A DNA stretch of 42,347 nt, taken from the NCBI GenBank assembly GCA_021819435.1, contig JAKARB010000020.1, positions 1 through 42,347 of the forward strand. Reading direction: 5' to 3'. A program made the translations under genes and the position numbers. Every line of letters begins with the position of its first letter. Position 1 is the first letter of the stretch. Under the pieces are notes generated by a model, which searched no databases, was not told the origin of the DNA, and saw only the letters and a list, made by a program, of their open reading frames with translations. This document shows, piece after piece, positions 7,448 to 15,200 of the stretch. The DNA is from Pseudomonadota bacterium. GTDB lineage: Bacteria; Pseudomonadota; Gammaproteobacteria; Burkholderiales; Burkholderiaceae_C.

Positions 7448-8905
7448 ATGCAGCAGTTCACCGCGATCATCATCGGCAGCGGCTTCGGCGGTCAGGCCGC
7501 GGCTGTCAACCTCCGACGCATCGGCGTCGATGACTTCCTCATCCTGGAGCGCCGCCCCTGGATGGGCGGCACCTGGAGCCAGAACAGCTACCCGGGCGCG
7601 GCGGTGGACGTGCAATCGCCGCTGTATTCGCTGTCGTTCGAGCCCTACCCCTGGTCTCAGATGTTCGCCGAGCAGGACGAGTTGGTCGAGTACACCAACC
7701 ACGTGCTCGCCAAGTACCGCCTGCGTGAAAAAACGCGGCTCAACACCAACGTGACGAAGGTGCAGTGGGACGAGGCCCGCCAGCTTTGGCAGGTCAGCAT
7801 CGAAGGTGCCGAAGCCCTGTTCGCCAAGTACCTGATCAACGCCTCAGGCCCGCTGAGCACGCCGGTGATCCCGAACTTCAAGGGGCGCGACACCTTCAAG
7901 GGGCACACCTTCCACACCAATGCCTGGGACCACGGTTATGCCTACCAGGGCAAGCGGGTCGCCATCATCGGCAGCGGGGCGAGCGCGGCGCAGGTCATCC
8001 CGGCCATCGCGCCGGATGTGAAGCAGTTGCACGTGTTCCAGCGCACGCCGCATTGGGTGCTGCCACGCCCTGATCGCAAGTTCACGCCTTGGCAGCGCAC
8101 GCTGCTCAAGTCGAAGCTGCTCTACAAGCTGCTGCGCACGGCCATCTACTGGGGGCTGGAGAGCCGCATGATCGGCTTCAAGTATTCCAAGACCATGCTC
8201 AAGCTCGTGGCCCAGCGAGAAGCCGAGCACCACATCAAGAAGCAGATCGCCGACCCGGTGCTGCGCGCGGCCGTCACGCCGGACTACACCATCGGCTGCA
8301 AGCGCATCATCTTGTCGAGCACGCTGTACCCGGCGCTGTGCCGGCCCAACGTGAAGCTGCACCCCAAGGACGATGGCATCGCCGAGATCAACGAGCGCGG
8401 CATCCTGACCGCCCAGGGCGAGCAACTCGACCTTGACCTCATCGTCTACTCGACTGGCTACGACGCCACCGACGGCGTGATCTCGTACCCCGTCATCGGC
8501 AAGGGTGGCAAGTCGGTGCAGGAGTTCTGGGCCGAGTACCCGCGCGCCTACCTGGGCACCAGCATGCCGGGCTTCCCCAACCTGTTCGTCGTCACGGGGC
8601 CGAACACGGGCATCGGCCACACCTCGGCGATCTTCGTGATCGAGGCGCAGATGGAATACATCCGCCGCGCCATCGCCGCCACGCAGAAGCAGGGAGCCAA
8701 GGCCATCGAGGTGAAGGCTGAGGCGGAGGCCGACTACACCGGCATGATCCACCGCGAGATGAAGCAGACGGTGTGGCAATCGGGTGGCTGCCACAGCTGG
8801 TACCAGAGCAAGAGCGGACACGTGATCGCCATGTTCCCGGGTTTTTCATTCACCTTCCGCCAGATGGCCAAGGCCTTCAAGCCGGCGCATCATCGCTTCA
8901 GCTGA
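7448..8905 (+). CDS. Flavin-containing monooxygenase, Baeyer-Villiger type
   Basis: This 485-residue FAD- and NADPH-dependent monooxygenase inserts oxygen next to a ketone or oxidises a heteroatom. Numbering from the ATG, the FAD Rossmann motif GSGFGG is at 10-15 and a GGTW motif follows. The Baeyer-Villiger fingerprint F-x-G-x3-H-x3-W is at about 150-160. The NADPH Rossmann motif GSGASA comes next, and the C-terminal TGY-type motif near residue 335 supports the family. The start is uncertain: ATG 7448 gives a normal N-terminus, while GTG 7424 adds eight residues; neither has a clear ribosome site. With the next gene it likely oxidises and processes a hydrophobic ketone or alcohol under TetR control. 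The substrate is unknown. Confidence 0.9.
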   Translation: MQQFTAIIIGSGFGGQAAAVNLRRIGVDDFLILERRPWMGGTWSQNSYPGAAVDVQSPLYSLSFEPYPWSQMFAEQDELVEYTNHVLAKYRLREKTRLNTNVTKVQWDEARQLWQVSIEGAEALFAKYLINASGPLSTPVIPNFKGRDTFKGHTFHTNAWDHGYAYQGKRVAIIGSGASAAQVIPAIAPDVKQLHVFQRTPHWVLPRPDRKFTPWQRTLLKSKLLYKLLRTAIYWGLESRMIGFKYSKTMLKLVAQREAEHHIKKQIADPVLRAAVTPDYTIGCKRIILSSTLYPALCRPNVKLHPKDDGIAEINERGILTAQGEQLDLDLIVYSTGYDATDGVISYPVIGKGGKSVQEFWAEYPRAYLGTSMPGFPNLFVVTGPNTGIGHTSAIFVIEAQMEYIRRAIAATQKQGAKAIEVKAEAEADYTGMIHREMKQTVWQSGGCHSWYQSKSGHVIAMFPGFSFTFRQMAKAFKPAHHRFS

Positions 8906-8961
8906 GGCGCTGCGCGCGCGGCAACAAACCGCCCAAGCACACCAACAAGGAGACACCGACC

Positions 8962-9804
8962 ATGAAGGATTTCAAGAACAAGGTCGCCGCGATCACGGGC
9001 GCCGCATCGGGCATGGGCCGCACGCTGGCCGTCGAACTGGCGCGCCGTGGCTGCCACCTTGCGCTCAGCGATGTCAACGAGAAGGGCCTGGCCGAGACCG
9101 CCCAACTCGCAGGCAAGCTGGGTGTGAAGGTGACCACCAAGAAGCTGGACGTGGCCAAGCGTGACGAGGTCTTTGCCTGGGCCGACCAGGTGGTGCGCGA
9201 CCACGGCAAGGTCAACCTGATCTTCAACAACGCGGGCGTGGCGCTGGGCGCCTTCCTCGAAACCGTCAAGCCGGAAGATTTCGAGTGGATCATGGGCATC
9301 AACTTCTGGGGCGTGGTCTGGGGCACGCAGGCCTTCCTGCCGCACCTCAAGCGCTCGGGCGAAGGCCATGTGGTGAACACCTCCAGCCTGTTCGGGCTGC
9401 TGGCCTCGCCCACGCAAGGCACCTACAACAGCAGCAAGTTCGCTGTGCGCGGCTTCACCGAAGCCTTGCGCCAGGAGCTCGACCTGGAGAAGTGCGGCGT
9501 GAGCGCCACCTGCGTGCACCCAGGCGGCATCCGCACGAACATCGCGCGCGCAGCCAAGATGGATGGCAGCATGGACCGCGCGACAGGTGGCCAGGCCGAG
9601 GCGGCGCGTTCGCGCTTCGACAAGATGCTCAACGTGACCACGGCCGAGAGCGCCGCGTTGCAGATCCTGAAGGCGGTGGCGGGCAACAAGCGCCGCGTGC
9701 TGGTGGGGCCTGATGCCAAGCTGATGGACTTCTTCGTGCGGCTGCTGGGCTCGTGGTATCAGCCGGGTTCGGTGTGGCTGTCGGCCAAGCTGATGAAGGG
9801 TTGA
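8962..9804 (+). CDS. Short-chain dehydrogenase/reductase (SDR)
   Basis: This 280-residue classical SDR has the cofactor motif TGAASGMG at 12-19, NNAG at 89-92, the catalytic Ser in NTSSLFG (about 141) and Y155-x3-K159. The acidic residue after the second strand (SDVNE) favours NAD over NADP. ATG 8962 is preceded by a strong AAGGAG at 8947-8952, which decides the start against a much longer open frame. It lies 56 bases after the monooxygenase and probably shares its promoter. Likely role: oxidation of an alcohol to the ketone used by the monooxygenase, or a later step. The substrate is inferred only from context. Confidence 0.92.
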   Translation: MKDFKNKVAAITGAASGMGRTLAVELARRGCHLALSDVNEKGLAETAQLAGKLGVKVTTKKLDVAKRDEVFAWADQVVRDHGKVNLIFNNAGVALGAFLETVKPEDFEWIMGINFWGVVWGTQAFLPHLKRSGEGHVVNTSSLFGLLASPTQGTYNSSKFAVRGFTEALRQELDLEKCGVSATCVHPGGIRTNIARAAKMDGSMDRATGGQAEAARSRFDKMLNVTTAESAALQILKAVAGNKRRVLVGPDAKLMDFFVRLLGSWYQPGSVWLSAKLMKG

Positions 9805-9821
9805 AGCAACGCTGATCATCA

Positions 9822-9842
9822 AGGCGGCTGATCACACCGCCT
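9822..9842. terminator. Possible bidirectional hairpin between convergent genes
   Basis: Six-base arms AGGCGG and CCGCCT flank a nine-base loop between the SDR gene and the convergent histidine kinase gene. There is no T tract, so this is a weak terminator candidate. Confidence 0.25.
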
Positions 9843-9861
9843 GGACTTGCTCGCGGTTCAT

Positions 9862-11145
9862 CTACGCGGCCTGAGCGCCCTCGTCGGAGCCTCGCTGCGG
9901 CAGCACGATGTCGACCACCAGCCCGCCACCTTCGCGACGTCGCGCGGCGATGTCGCCACCATGGGCCCTCACCGCGCGCCGCGCGATGGCCAGGCCCAGG
10001 CCATGGCCGACGCCCTGGGTGCCGTTGTCACCGCGCACGAAGGGGTCGAACATGGCCTGCAGCAAAGCGTCCGAAGCGCCTGGCCCCCGGTCGGCCACCG
10101 AAACCTTCAGGCGTGACTCGGCTTCGTCGGTGATCACGCTGGCGGACACCTCCACGGTGGTGCCTGGCGCGGTGAATTTGATCGCGTTGCGGATGACGTT
10201 TTCGAACGCGCGGTAAAGCAGCTCGCCATCGACCTGCGAGACGAAAGGACCCTCTGCCTGCAGGCTCAGGCTGCGGCCCGCCGATGCGGCTTCGAAACCG
10301 GCGTCTTCCGAGATGTCGTGCAGCAGCTCGACCAGGTCAACGTGGTCGTTGCGCTGGTGGCTCGCACCGGCCTCGAGGCGATGCAGCGTCAACAGTTCGT
10401 TGACCAGGCCATCGAGCCGTTCGATTTCTCGGTCGATGCGCTCGACCATGGCCACGGCCTCGCTCGGGTCCTGCCTGAGCAGCCCCATCGCGGCACGCAT
10501 GCGGCTCAACGGCGAGCGCAGTTCGTGCGACAGGTCGTGGAAGAGTCGCGTGCGCGCCTCCGTGAGGTGTTGCAACTGCTCGGCCATGTGGTCGAAGCGG
10601 TCAGCCAGGTCGACGATCTCGTCGTGGCGGCGGCCCATGTGCGGCCGGATGCGGGTGTCGAAGTGGCCATCGGCGACGCGGTCCACGCCCCAGTGCAGGT
10701 GGCGCAAGGGCTTGGTCAGGTACCAGGCCAGGGCCAGGCTGGCCAGCAGGCTGCTGAGCACGCCCGAGATCACCGGGATCAGGACGAAGAACTGGCTGCC
10801 CGGCCCAGATGGGGGCCCAGGCGGGGGCCCAGGCCTGGGCCTCAGGCCAGGCAAGGCGCCCATGGGCACCCTCGGGGAGGCCACCGATGGCGCACTCATG
10901 GCGGCACCTGGCATGGCATCGGAAGCACCGGGCCATGGAGGGGATGGCGCGAAGGGGTCCGTGCCCGGCGGGCAGATTGATCGCGGCCCCGGGGCCGGCC
11001 GCACATTCAGCATGCGCGGCCGATCCTTTTGCGGGCCGAAAACCGCCCAATCCAGCACGGAACGCCCAGCCACGAAGGCCAGCAGCGTCGCCAGCCAGAA
11101 GGTCAGGAAGAACTTGAGGAACAGCGAGCGCGGCCAGGGCAGCAT
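9862..11145 (-). CDS. Two-component sensor histidine kinase with proline-rich periplasmic segment
   Basis: This is a 427-residue inner-membrane kinase. TM1 is at about 9-30 and TM2 at about 119-143. A HAMP linker follows, then the H-box LFHDLSHELRSPLSR with phospho-accepting H207 and the ATPase domain with N-box VIRNAIKF, DRGPGA and GHGLGLAIARR. The general build resembles CpxA/RstB-type kinases. The periplasmic loop (about 31-118) is short and unusually rich in Pro, Gly and Met rather than a folded sensor domain. It starts three bases after the stop of the response regulator gene, so the two form an operon on the minus strand. The signal is unknown; the loop suggests metal or envelope sensing, as inference only. 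Confidence 0.92.
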   Translation of the reverse strand: MLPWPRSLFLKFFLTFWLATLLAFVAGRSVLDWAVFGPQKDRPRMLNVRPAPGPRSICPPGTDPFAPSPPWPGASDAMPGAAMSAPSVASPRVPMGALPGLRPRPGPPPGPPSGPGSQFFVLIPVISGVLSSLLASLALAWYLTKPLRHLHWGVDRVADGHFDTRIRPHMGRRHDEIVDLADRFDHMAEQLQHLTEARTRLFHDLSHELRSPLSRMRAAMGLLRQDPSEAVAMVERIDREIERLDGLVNELLTLHRLEAGASHQRNDHVDLVELLHDISEDAGFEAASAGRSLSLQAEGPFVSQVDGELLYRAFENVIRNAIKFTAPGTTVEVSASVITDEAESRLKVSVADRGPGASDALLQAMFDPFVRGDNGTQGVGHGLGLAIARRAVRAHGGDIAARRREGGGLVVDIVLPQRGSDEGAQAA

Positions 11146-11148
11146 GGC

Positions 11149-11847
11149 TCAGTCTTTCAGCAATTGGTAGCCCAGACCGCGCACGCTCTGGATCCAGGAT
11201 TGGCCGTCGGGGCGCAGGCCCAGCTTCTGGCGCACGCTGGAGAGGTGCACGTCGATGCGCCGGTCGTAGGCCGCCAGCGGCCGGCCCAGCGCCTGCAGCG
11301 AGATGTCTGCTTTGGGCACGAGTTGCCCCGCATGTCGCGCGAGCGTGAGCAAGAGCACGAACTCGGTGCCGGTCAGCGGCAGCGCCTGACCACGCCAGGT
11401 GGCTTCGCGCCGGCCAGGCCACATCGTCAGCAAGCCGGCTTCGATGACGTCTACGGCCAGGGGCTGGGGATCGGCATCGGGCGGCGGCTGGGTGCGCCGC
11501 AGGACGGCGCGGATGCGCGCCACCAGTTCGCCAGGAGTGCAGGGCTTGGGCACATAGTCGTCTGCACCCATGTCGAGGCCCACGATGCGGTCCACGTTGT
11601 CGCCGCGCGCGGTGAGCATGATGACGGGCGTGCGGCGGCTCGCGCGGATGCGGCGCAAGACCTCCATGCCCGAGAGCCTGGGCATCATCACGTCGAGCAC
11701 GATCAGCGCGTGGCGCCCTTGCAGGGCCAGGCGCGCGCCTGACTCACCGTCGTGAGCCAGTTCGACCTCGAACTGCTCGCGCCGCAGGTAGCGCGCCAGC
11801 AGGGTTGTCAATTCGATGTCGTCATCGACGAGCAGGATCTTCTTCAT
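11149..11847 (-). CDS. OmpR-family response regulator
   Basis: This is a 232-residue regulator. The receiver is complete: acidic cluster D8-D10, phosphorylation site D52 in VLDVMMP, T79 and K101 in the PKP motif. A C-terminal winged helix ends with SVRGLGYQLL. The start is ATG 11847, immediately before the receiver; a longer frame to 11988 would run into the divergent promoter region and adds unrelated sequence. It is the partner of the histidine kinase that follows with a three-base gap. It lies back to back with the degenerate regulator gene at 11987, so it may control that gene cluster across the 139-base intergenic region. That is inference. Confidence 0.93.
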   Translation of the reverse strand: MKKILLVDDDIELTTLLARYLRREQFEVELAHDGESGARLALQGRHALIVLDVMMPRLSGMEVLRRIRASRRTPVIMLTARGDNVDRIVGLDMGADDYVPKPCTPGELVARIRAVLRRTQPPPDADPQPLAVDVIEAGLLTMWPGRREATWRGQALPLTGTEFVLLLTLARHAGQLVPKADISLQALGRPLAAYDRRIDVHLSSVRQKLGLRPDGQSWIQSVRGLGYQLLKD

Positions 11848-11986
11848 CGCGCAGCGAGTATCGCCTCGGGGGCCGACGGGCGCATCCGCAAGCATCCGAC
11901 TTTTACCCACCTTGACACACAAGTTGGCGCGCGGCGCGGTCGCCTCCGTAGGATGAAAGACGCCTTGCACCACGACGTCTTCCGAC

Positions 11987-12709
11987 ATGACCGCACCCCG
12001 TTGTCTCCTCGTGAGGCTGGCCCTTCACGCCACCGCTGAACCTTGTGCGCTGGTGGAGCAGCTCACCCGACATGGCATCGGCCTGCATTGCGTTGGCCGG
12101 GGCAGCAACCTCGACGAGGTTGTGCGCGAACAAGGCGCTGACGCGGTGCTGATCGCCAGCTTCGACGCGAGCGAGGCGATGCTGCGGCTGTGCCAATCGC
12201 TGCACGAACATGGACAGGTGGCCATCCTTGCCTTGACCCCGGCGGGGGACGACACCATGCGCATCCTCGCCCTGGAAACCGGCGCGGACGATTGCGTTGA
12301 AGAGACCGCGGACGCACGTGAGCTGGCGGCCCGCATCCGCGCCGCCATCCGGCGCATGCCCTCAACCAGCCCGCCGCCGAAGCCCGAGTTCCGCCTTGGC
12401 CACTGGGCGTTCGACATCCCCCGCCAACGGTTGCACACGCCGGGCGAAGCCCCAGTGGCCTTGACACGGGCCGAATGCCGCCTGCTGCAGGCGCTGCTGA
12501 GCCAGCCGGGCCGGCTGCTGTCACGCGAAGACCTGACAGCGGCCCTGCCCCTGCGCAAGCGCGCCACCAACAGCCGGTCCGTGGACCTGCTGGTTTCGCG
12601 ATTGAGACAGAAGCTGCACGCACATGAGCCGCATCCGCTCCTGATCCAGACGGTGCGCGGCAAGGGCTACCGCCTGGACCTGTCAGCGTTCGACACACAA
12701 GCGACATGA
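11987..12709 (+). CDS. OmpR-type winged-helix regulator with degenerate receiver
   Basis: This is a 240-residue protein. The N-terminal ~115 residues keep the layout of a receiver domain (GADD near the fifth strand, then an Arg-rich linker helix). The essential residues are gone: no acidic pair at the first strand, Ser/Phe where the phospho-accepting Asp should follow DAVLIA, and no Lys after GADDCV. The C-terminal winged helix is intact (VALTRAECRLLQALL, then SVDLLVSRLRQKL and TVRGKGYRL). It is therefore probably a phosphorylation-independent DNA-binding protein. It heads a co-directional set ending in a second regulator of the same build (15197-15874) and is divergent from a normal two-component pair. 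Confidence 0.88.
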   Translation: MTAPRCLLVRLALHATAEPCALVEQLTRHGIGLHCVGRGSNLDEVVREQGADAVLIASFDASEAMLRLCQSLHEHGQVAILALTPAGDDTMRILALETGADDCVEETADARELAARIRAAIRRMPSTSPPPKPEFRLGHWAFDIPRQRLHTPGEAPVALTRAECRLLQALLSQPGRLLSREDLTAALPLRKRATNSRSVDLLVSRLRQKLHAHEPHPLLIQTVRGKGYRLDLSAFDTQAT

Positions 12710-12819
12710 ACGATCAAACCGCGACAGGCTTCCAGACCCGATTCCAGCGCGATGTTCGGCCGCATGCCCAACGCATGGCCTGCCTACGATGAGCTCACCC
12801 CATCACCGAAAGGTCCATC

Positions 12820-13233
12820 ATGAGCAGCATCGGCTTTCCCAGCAGCATCTCCAGCAGCAACGCGATCGATCGCAAGCGTTGCCAGCAGGCACCCCGCAGC
12901 GAGTTTGAAAAGAACTCGGCGGCCTATGGCCCGGTGGCGGCCTCGGTCATCGGTGTCGCTGACGCGGCCACCGAAGCGATCAGCGATGTCGCCTCGGCTG
13001 GCGGCAAGGCCATCTCCAGCCTCGGCAGCACCGCGAAAGAAGGCGTCGAAGCCGTGGGTGACGTGGTCGACGACATCAGCCACATCATCCAGGCCGGCGC
13101 ACGCTATGCCAACCAAGGCGCGCACCTCGCCGACCAGGCCATCGACACGGTCGGTGACGCCCTGAGCGATGCCGCCAGCAGCGTGCGCTCCGGCCTCACC
13201 ACCGGCGCGCAAACCATCGCCTCGCTGCTGTGA
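12820..13233 (+). CDS. Small Ala/Ser-rich helical protein, unknown function
   Basis: I do not recognise this 137-residue protein. It has a Ser-rich N-terminus (SSIGFPSSISSSN) with no signal peptide. From about residue 35 it consists of repeated amphipathic, Ala/Gly/Asp-rich segments (VADAATEAISDVASAGGKA, STAKEGVEAVGDVVDD) that recall apolipoprotein- or LEA-like helices. Third-position G/C is high, as in neighbouring genes, so it is probably real. A GAAAGG ribosome site precedes the ATG. It lies nine bases upstream of the lipoprotein gene and probably shares its transcript. A membrane-surface or stress-protective role is conceivable but unsupported. Confidence 0.7.
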   Translation: MSSIGFPSSISSSNAIDRKRCQQAPRSEFEKNSAAYGPVAASVIGVADAATEAISDVASAGGKAISSLGSTAKEGVEAVGDVVDDISHIIQAGARYANQGAHLADQAIDTVGDALSDAASSVRSGLTTGAQTIASLL

Positions 13234-13242
13234 GGTGAGGCC

Positions 13243-13788
13243 ATGCACGCCCGCGCCCGGCCCCTGCTGCTCACGCTTGGCCTCAGCCAGGCGCTGAGTG
13301 GCTGCGCACTCTTCAGCTTCGAGCCTGCTCTGGAATTGGTCAAGGCCAGCGGGCTGGCGGTCAGCCACGTGGTGTCCACTGCACCGGGTCGGCCCAGCGA
13401 CACCGTGCATCACGGGGGCCCACGGCCGACTTCGGTGTGCATCACCCACAACCCCATGGTGGCGTCGAGCGAAGTGGTGCCCGCGTTGCAGATGGCTCTG
13501 GCGCAAGCCGGCGTCAGCAGCCGCGTCTACGCGCCCGACACCACGCCGCTGGCCTGCCCCGTGTGGCTGCAATACAGCGGCACCGTGACCTGGGAGGCCC
13601 CGCCATTGCGAAGCGATCCGCGAGCCTACCTGGCGACCGCCCAGTTGACGCTGCGCACGATGCATGGCGAGGTGCTCGCCAGCAGCGCCTACAGCGTCGA
13701 CGGGTTTCTCGAATCGAGCAAATGGGCCACCACGCAAGACAAGCTCGCGCCGGTGGTCCAGGCGCTGCTGAACGGCTTCGGCGGCTGA
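13243..13788 (+). CDS. Putative lipoprotein, Sbal_3080-like
   Basis: This 181-residue protein has a lipoprotein signal peptide whose lipobox LSGC puts the lipidated cysteine at C21. The mature part contains CITHNPMV near residue 66, a central LQYSGTVTWE strand, LRTMHGEVLASSAYS and a C-terminal SKWATTQDKLAPVVQALL. This pattern resembles the small Sbal_3080-type lipoprotein family of unknown function, from memory and not by search. It lies between the helical-protein gene and the flgH homologue, with a 27-base gap to the latter. All three exported products of this cluster may act at the envelope together. Confidence 0.75.
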   Translation: MHARARPLLLTLGLSQALSGCALFSFEPALELVKASGLAVSHVVSTAPGRPSDTVHHGGPRPTSVCITHNPMVASSEVVPALQMALAQAGVSSRVYAPDTTPLACPVWLQYSGTVTWEAPPLRSDPRAYLATAQLTLRTMHGEVLASSAYSVDGFLESSKWATTQDKLAPVVQALLNGFGG

Positions 13789-13815
13789 CGCGCCACCCCA
13801 CAGAGGACACCGCCC

Positions 13816-14544
13816 ATGAACCACTTCCAAACCCGGCGCACCCCTCGCGCCAACCACCCAATGGTGCCTGCCACGGCGCTCGCGGCACTGCTGAGCCTGG
13901 CCGCTTGCAGCTCCCCACCGAGCATCGTGCAAGGGCCGCTCACCGTGCCACCGGTCGCCCCGCCCGCCTACCTGGAGCGCAGCAACCCCGGCTCGCTGTT
14001 CCAGCCTGATGCACCCGTCGCCTCGCTGTTCTCGGGCCAGAAGCTCGCGCGCCAGGTGGGCGACAAGCTCAAGGTCGACATCGCCGAATCCTTCTCAAGC
14101 CAGAGCAAGGTCGCCACCGATCAAAGCCGAAAAAACGCCGTGGCCAGCAAAGGCCCGGGCCAGGGCGCGAAATCGGTGAGTGGCTTCTTTGGCGAACTGC
14201 TCGACCTCGATGCCAGCGCCTCCGGCAGCGACAGCTTCAAAGGCGATGGCAGCACCGAACAGTCGGGCAAGTTCACAGGCCAGATCGCGGTGCAGGTCGT
14301 CAACGTGCTGCCCAACGGTCACCTCGTCATCGCCGGTGAACGCGCTGTGGCCTTCAACCGAGGTGTGACCCGGCTGCGCTTCTCGGGCGTGGTGAGCCCG
14401 AGCGACATCCGCGCGGGCAACCTGGTGGCCTCCTCCGACGTGGTCAACGCGCGGCTGGAAACCGCAGGCGAAGGCGACATCTCAGAAGCCGCCTCCCGCT
14501 CGTGGCTGCAGCGCGTGCTGACCAAAAGCCTGACCGTCTGGTGA
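13816..14544 (+). CDS. flgH: FlgH-family (flagellar L-ring) lipoprotein, orphan
   Basis: This 242-residue protein is close to the usual FlgH length. The signal peptide ends in the lipobox LAAC with C31. Family features follow in order: NPGSLFQP, the VGDKLKVDIAES segment, a Gly/Ser-rich middle, VQVVNVLPNGHLVIAGE, LRFSGVVSPSDI and a terminal SWLQRVLTKSL. FlgH normally forms the outer-membrane L-ring of the flagellar basal body, encoded among flgA-flgL. Here no other flagellar gene is adjacent, so this is either a second copy with a specialised role or a diverged ring protein. The ATG at 13816 has an AGAGGA ribosome site; ATG 13861 would also leave a short signal peptide. Confidence 0.85.
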   Translation: MNHFQTRRTPRANHPMVPATALAALLSLAACSSPPSIVQGPLTVPPVAPPAYLERSNPGSLFQPDAPVASLFSGQKLARQVGDKLKVDIAESFSSQSKVATDQSRKNAVASKGPGQGAKSVSGFFGELLDLDASASGSDSFKGDGSTEQSGKFTGQIAVQVVNVLPNGHLVIAGERAVAFNRGVTRLRFSGVVSPSDIRAGNLVASSDVVNARLETAGEGDISEAASRSWLQRVLTKSLTVW

Positions 14545-14561
14545 ACCCGGTGGAGGACGAC

Positions 14562-15200
14562 ATGAAACACCCCGCCTGGATGTGGAGCGCCGGACTCGCG
14601 CTCGGCCTTCTGACACTGGGCATTGGCCCCGTGCACGCTTCTTCCTCAGGCCCTCCTTTGCCCGACGCCATCGAGCTTCAAGGCAGGCGCCTGACGCTCA
14701 ACGCCAGCGGCACCGGCGTCAAGGCCCTCGTCGTGCAGGTCTACCTGGTGGCCCTCTACGGCAGCCAGAAGGTCGGCCAGCACCAGGCCCTGCTGCAAGA
14801 CAACGGTGCCCGGCGCCTGACGCTCAAGATGCTGCGCGACGTCAGCGAGATCGACTTCAAAAGCGGCCTGCAGGAAACGCTCGAAACCACGCCCGCGCTG
14901 ACGCGCTTCAGCCAGCAGGTGCGCGCCATCGTCGACAGCCTGCCGCTCGACCAAGGCCGCCTCAAGCCCGGCGACACCCTGACCATCGACTGGCAACCCG
15001 AGCAAGGCCTGCGCATCGCGTTCAACCAGCGGCCCTGCTTCGGCCCGCTCCGCCAGGCCGAGCTGTTCCAGGCCTTGCTGCGGCTGTGGCTGGACGAAGA
15101 CCCCCGTCGTTCGGTGCTGCAGCTCGAGCGCCCCGTCGAGAACACCGCCAAAACACCCGAACCCCCGCCCCGCGTGAGCGCCTGGAGAGCCCTGCCATGA
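14562..15200 (+). CDS. Chalcone-isomerase-like exported protein
   Basis: This 212-residue protein has a Sec signal peptide (cleavage likely after VHA, near residue 26). The mature part resembles bacterial chalcone-isomerase-like proteins: IELQGRRLTLNASGTGVKAL, then KVYL-type VQVYLVALYG and LRDVSEIDFKSGLQETLE. These domains usually lack flavonoid isomerase activity and are periplasmic proteins of unclear role. The start at ATG 14562 has a GGTGGAGG ribosome site. It lies 17 bases after the flgH homologue and overlaps the next regulator gene by four bases (ATGA), so it is in the same operon. The C-terminal ~25 residues are Pro-rich and probably disordered. Confidence 0.82.
   Translation: MKHPAWMWSAGLALGLLTLGIGPVHASSSGPPLPDAIELQGRRLTLNASGTGVKALVVQVYLVALYGSQKVGQHQALLQDNGARRLTLKMLRDVSEIDFKSGLQETLETTPALTRFSQQVRAIVDSLPLDQGRLKPGDTLTIDWQPEQGLRIAFNQRPCFGPLRQAELFQALLRLWLDEDPRRSVLQLERPVENTAKTPEPPPRVSAWRALP

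Noticed and set aside
11912..11954. A promoter from TTGACA at 11912 and TAGGAT at 11949 before the degenerate regulator gene.
   Set aside because: The gap of 31 bases is far too long for a sigma-70 promoter.
14582..15196. A long N-terminal extension of the second degenerate regulator.
   Set aside because: The upstream part is the shifted frame of the chalcone-isomerase-like gene and is Arg/Ala/Pro-rich; the ATG at 15197 begins the receiver fold.
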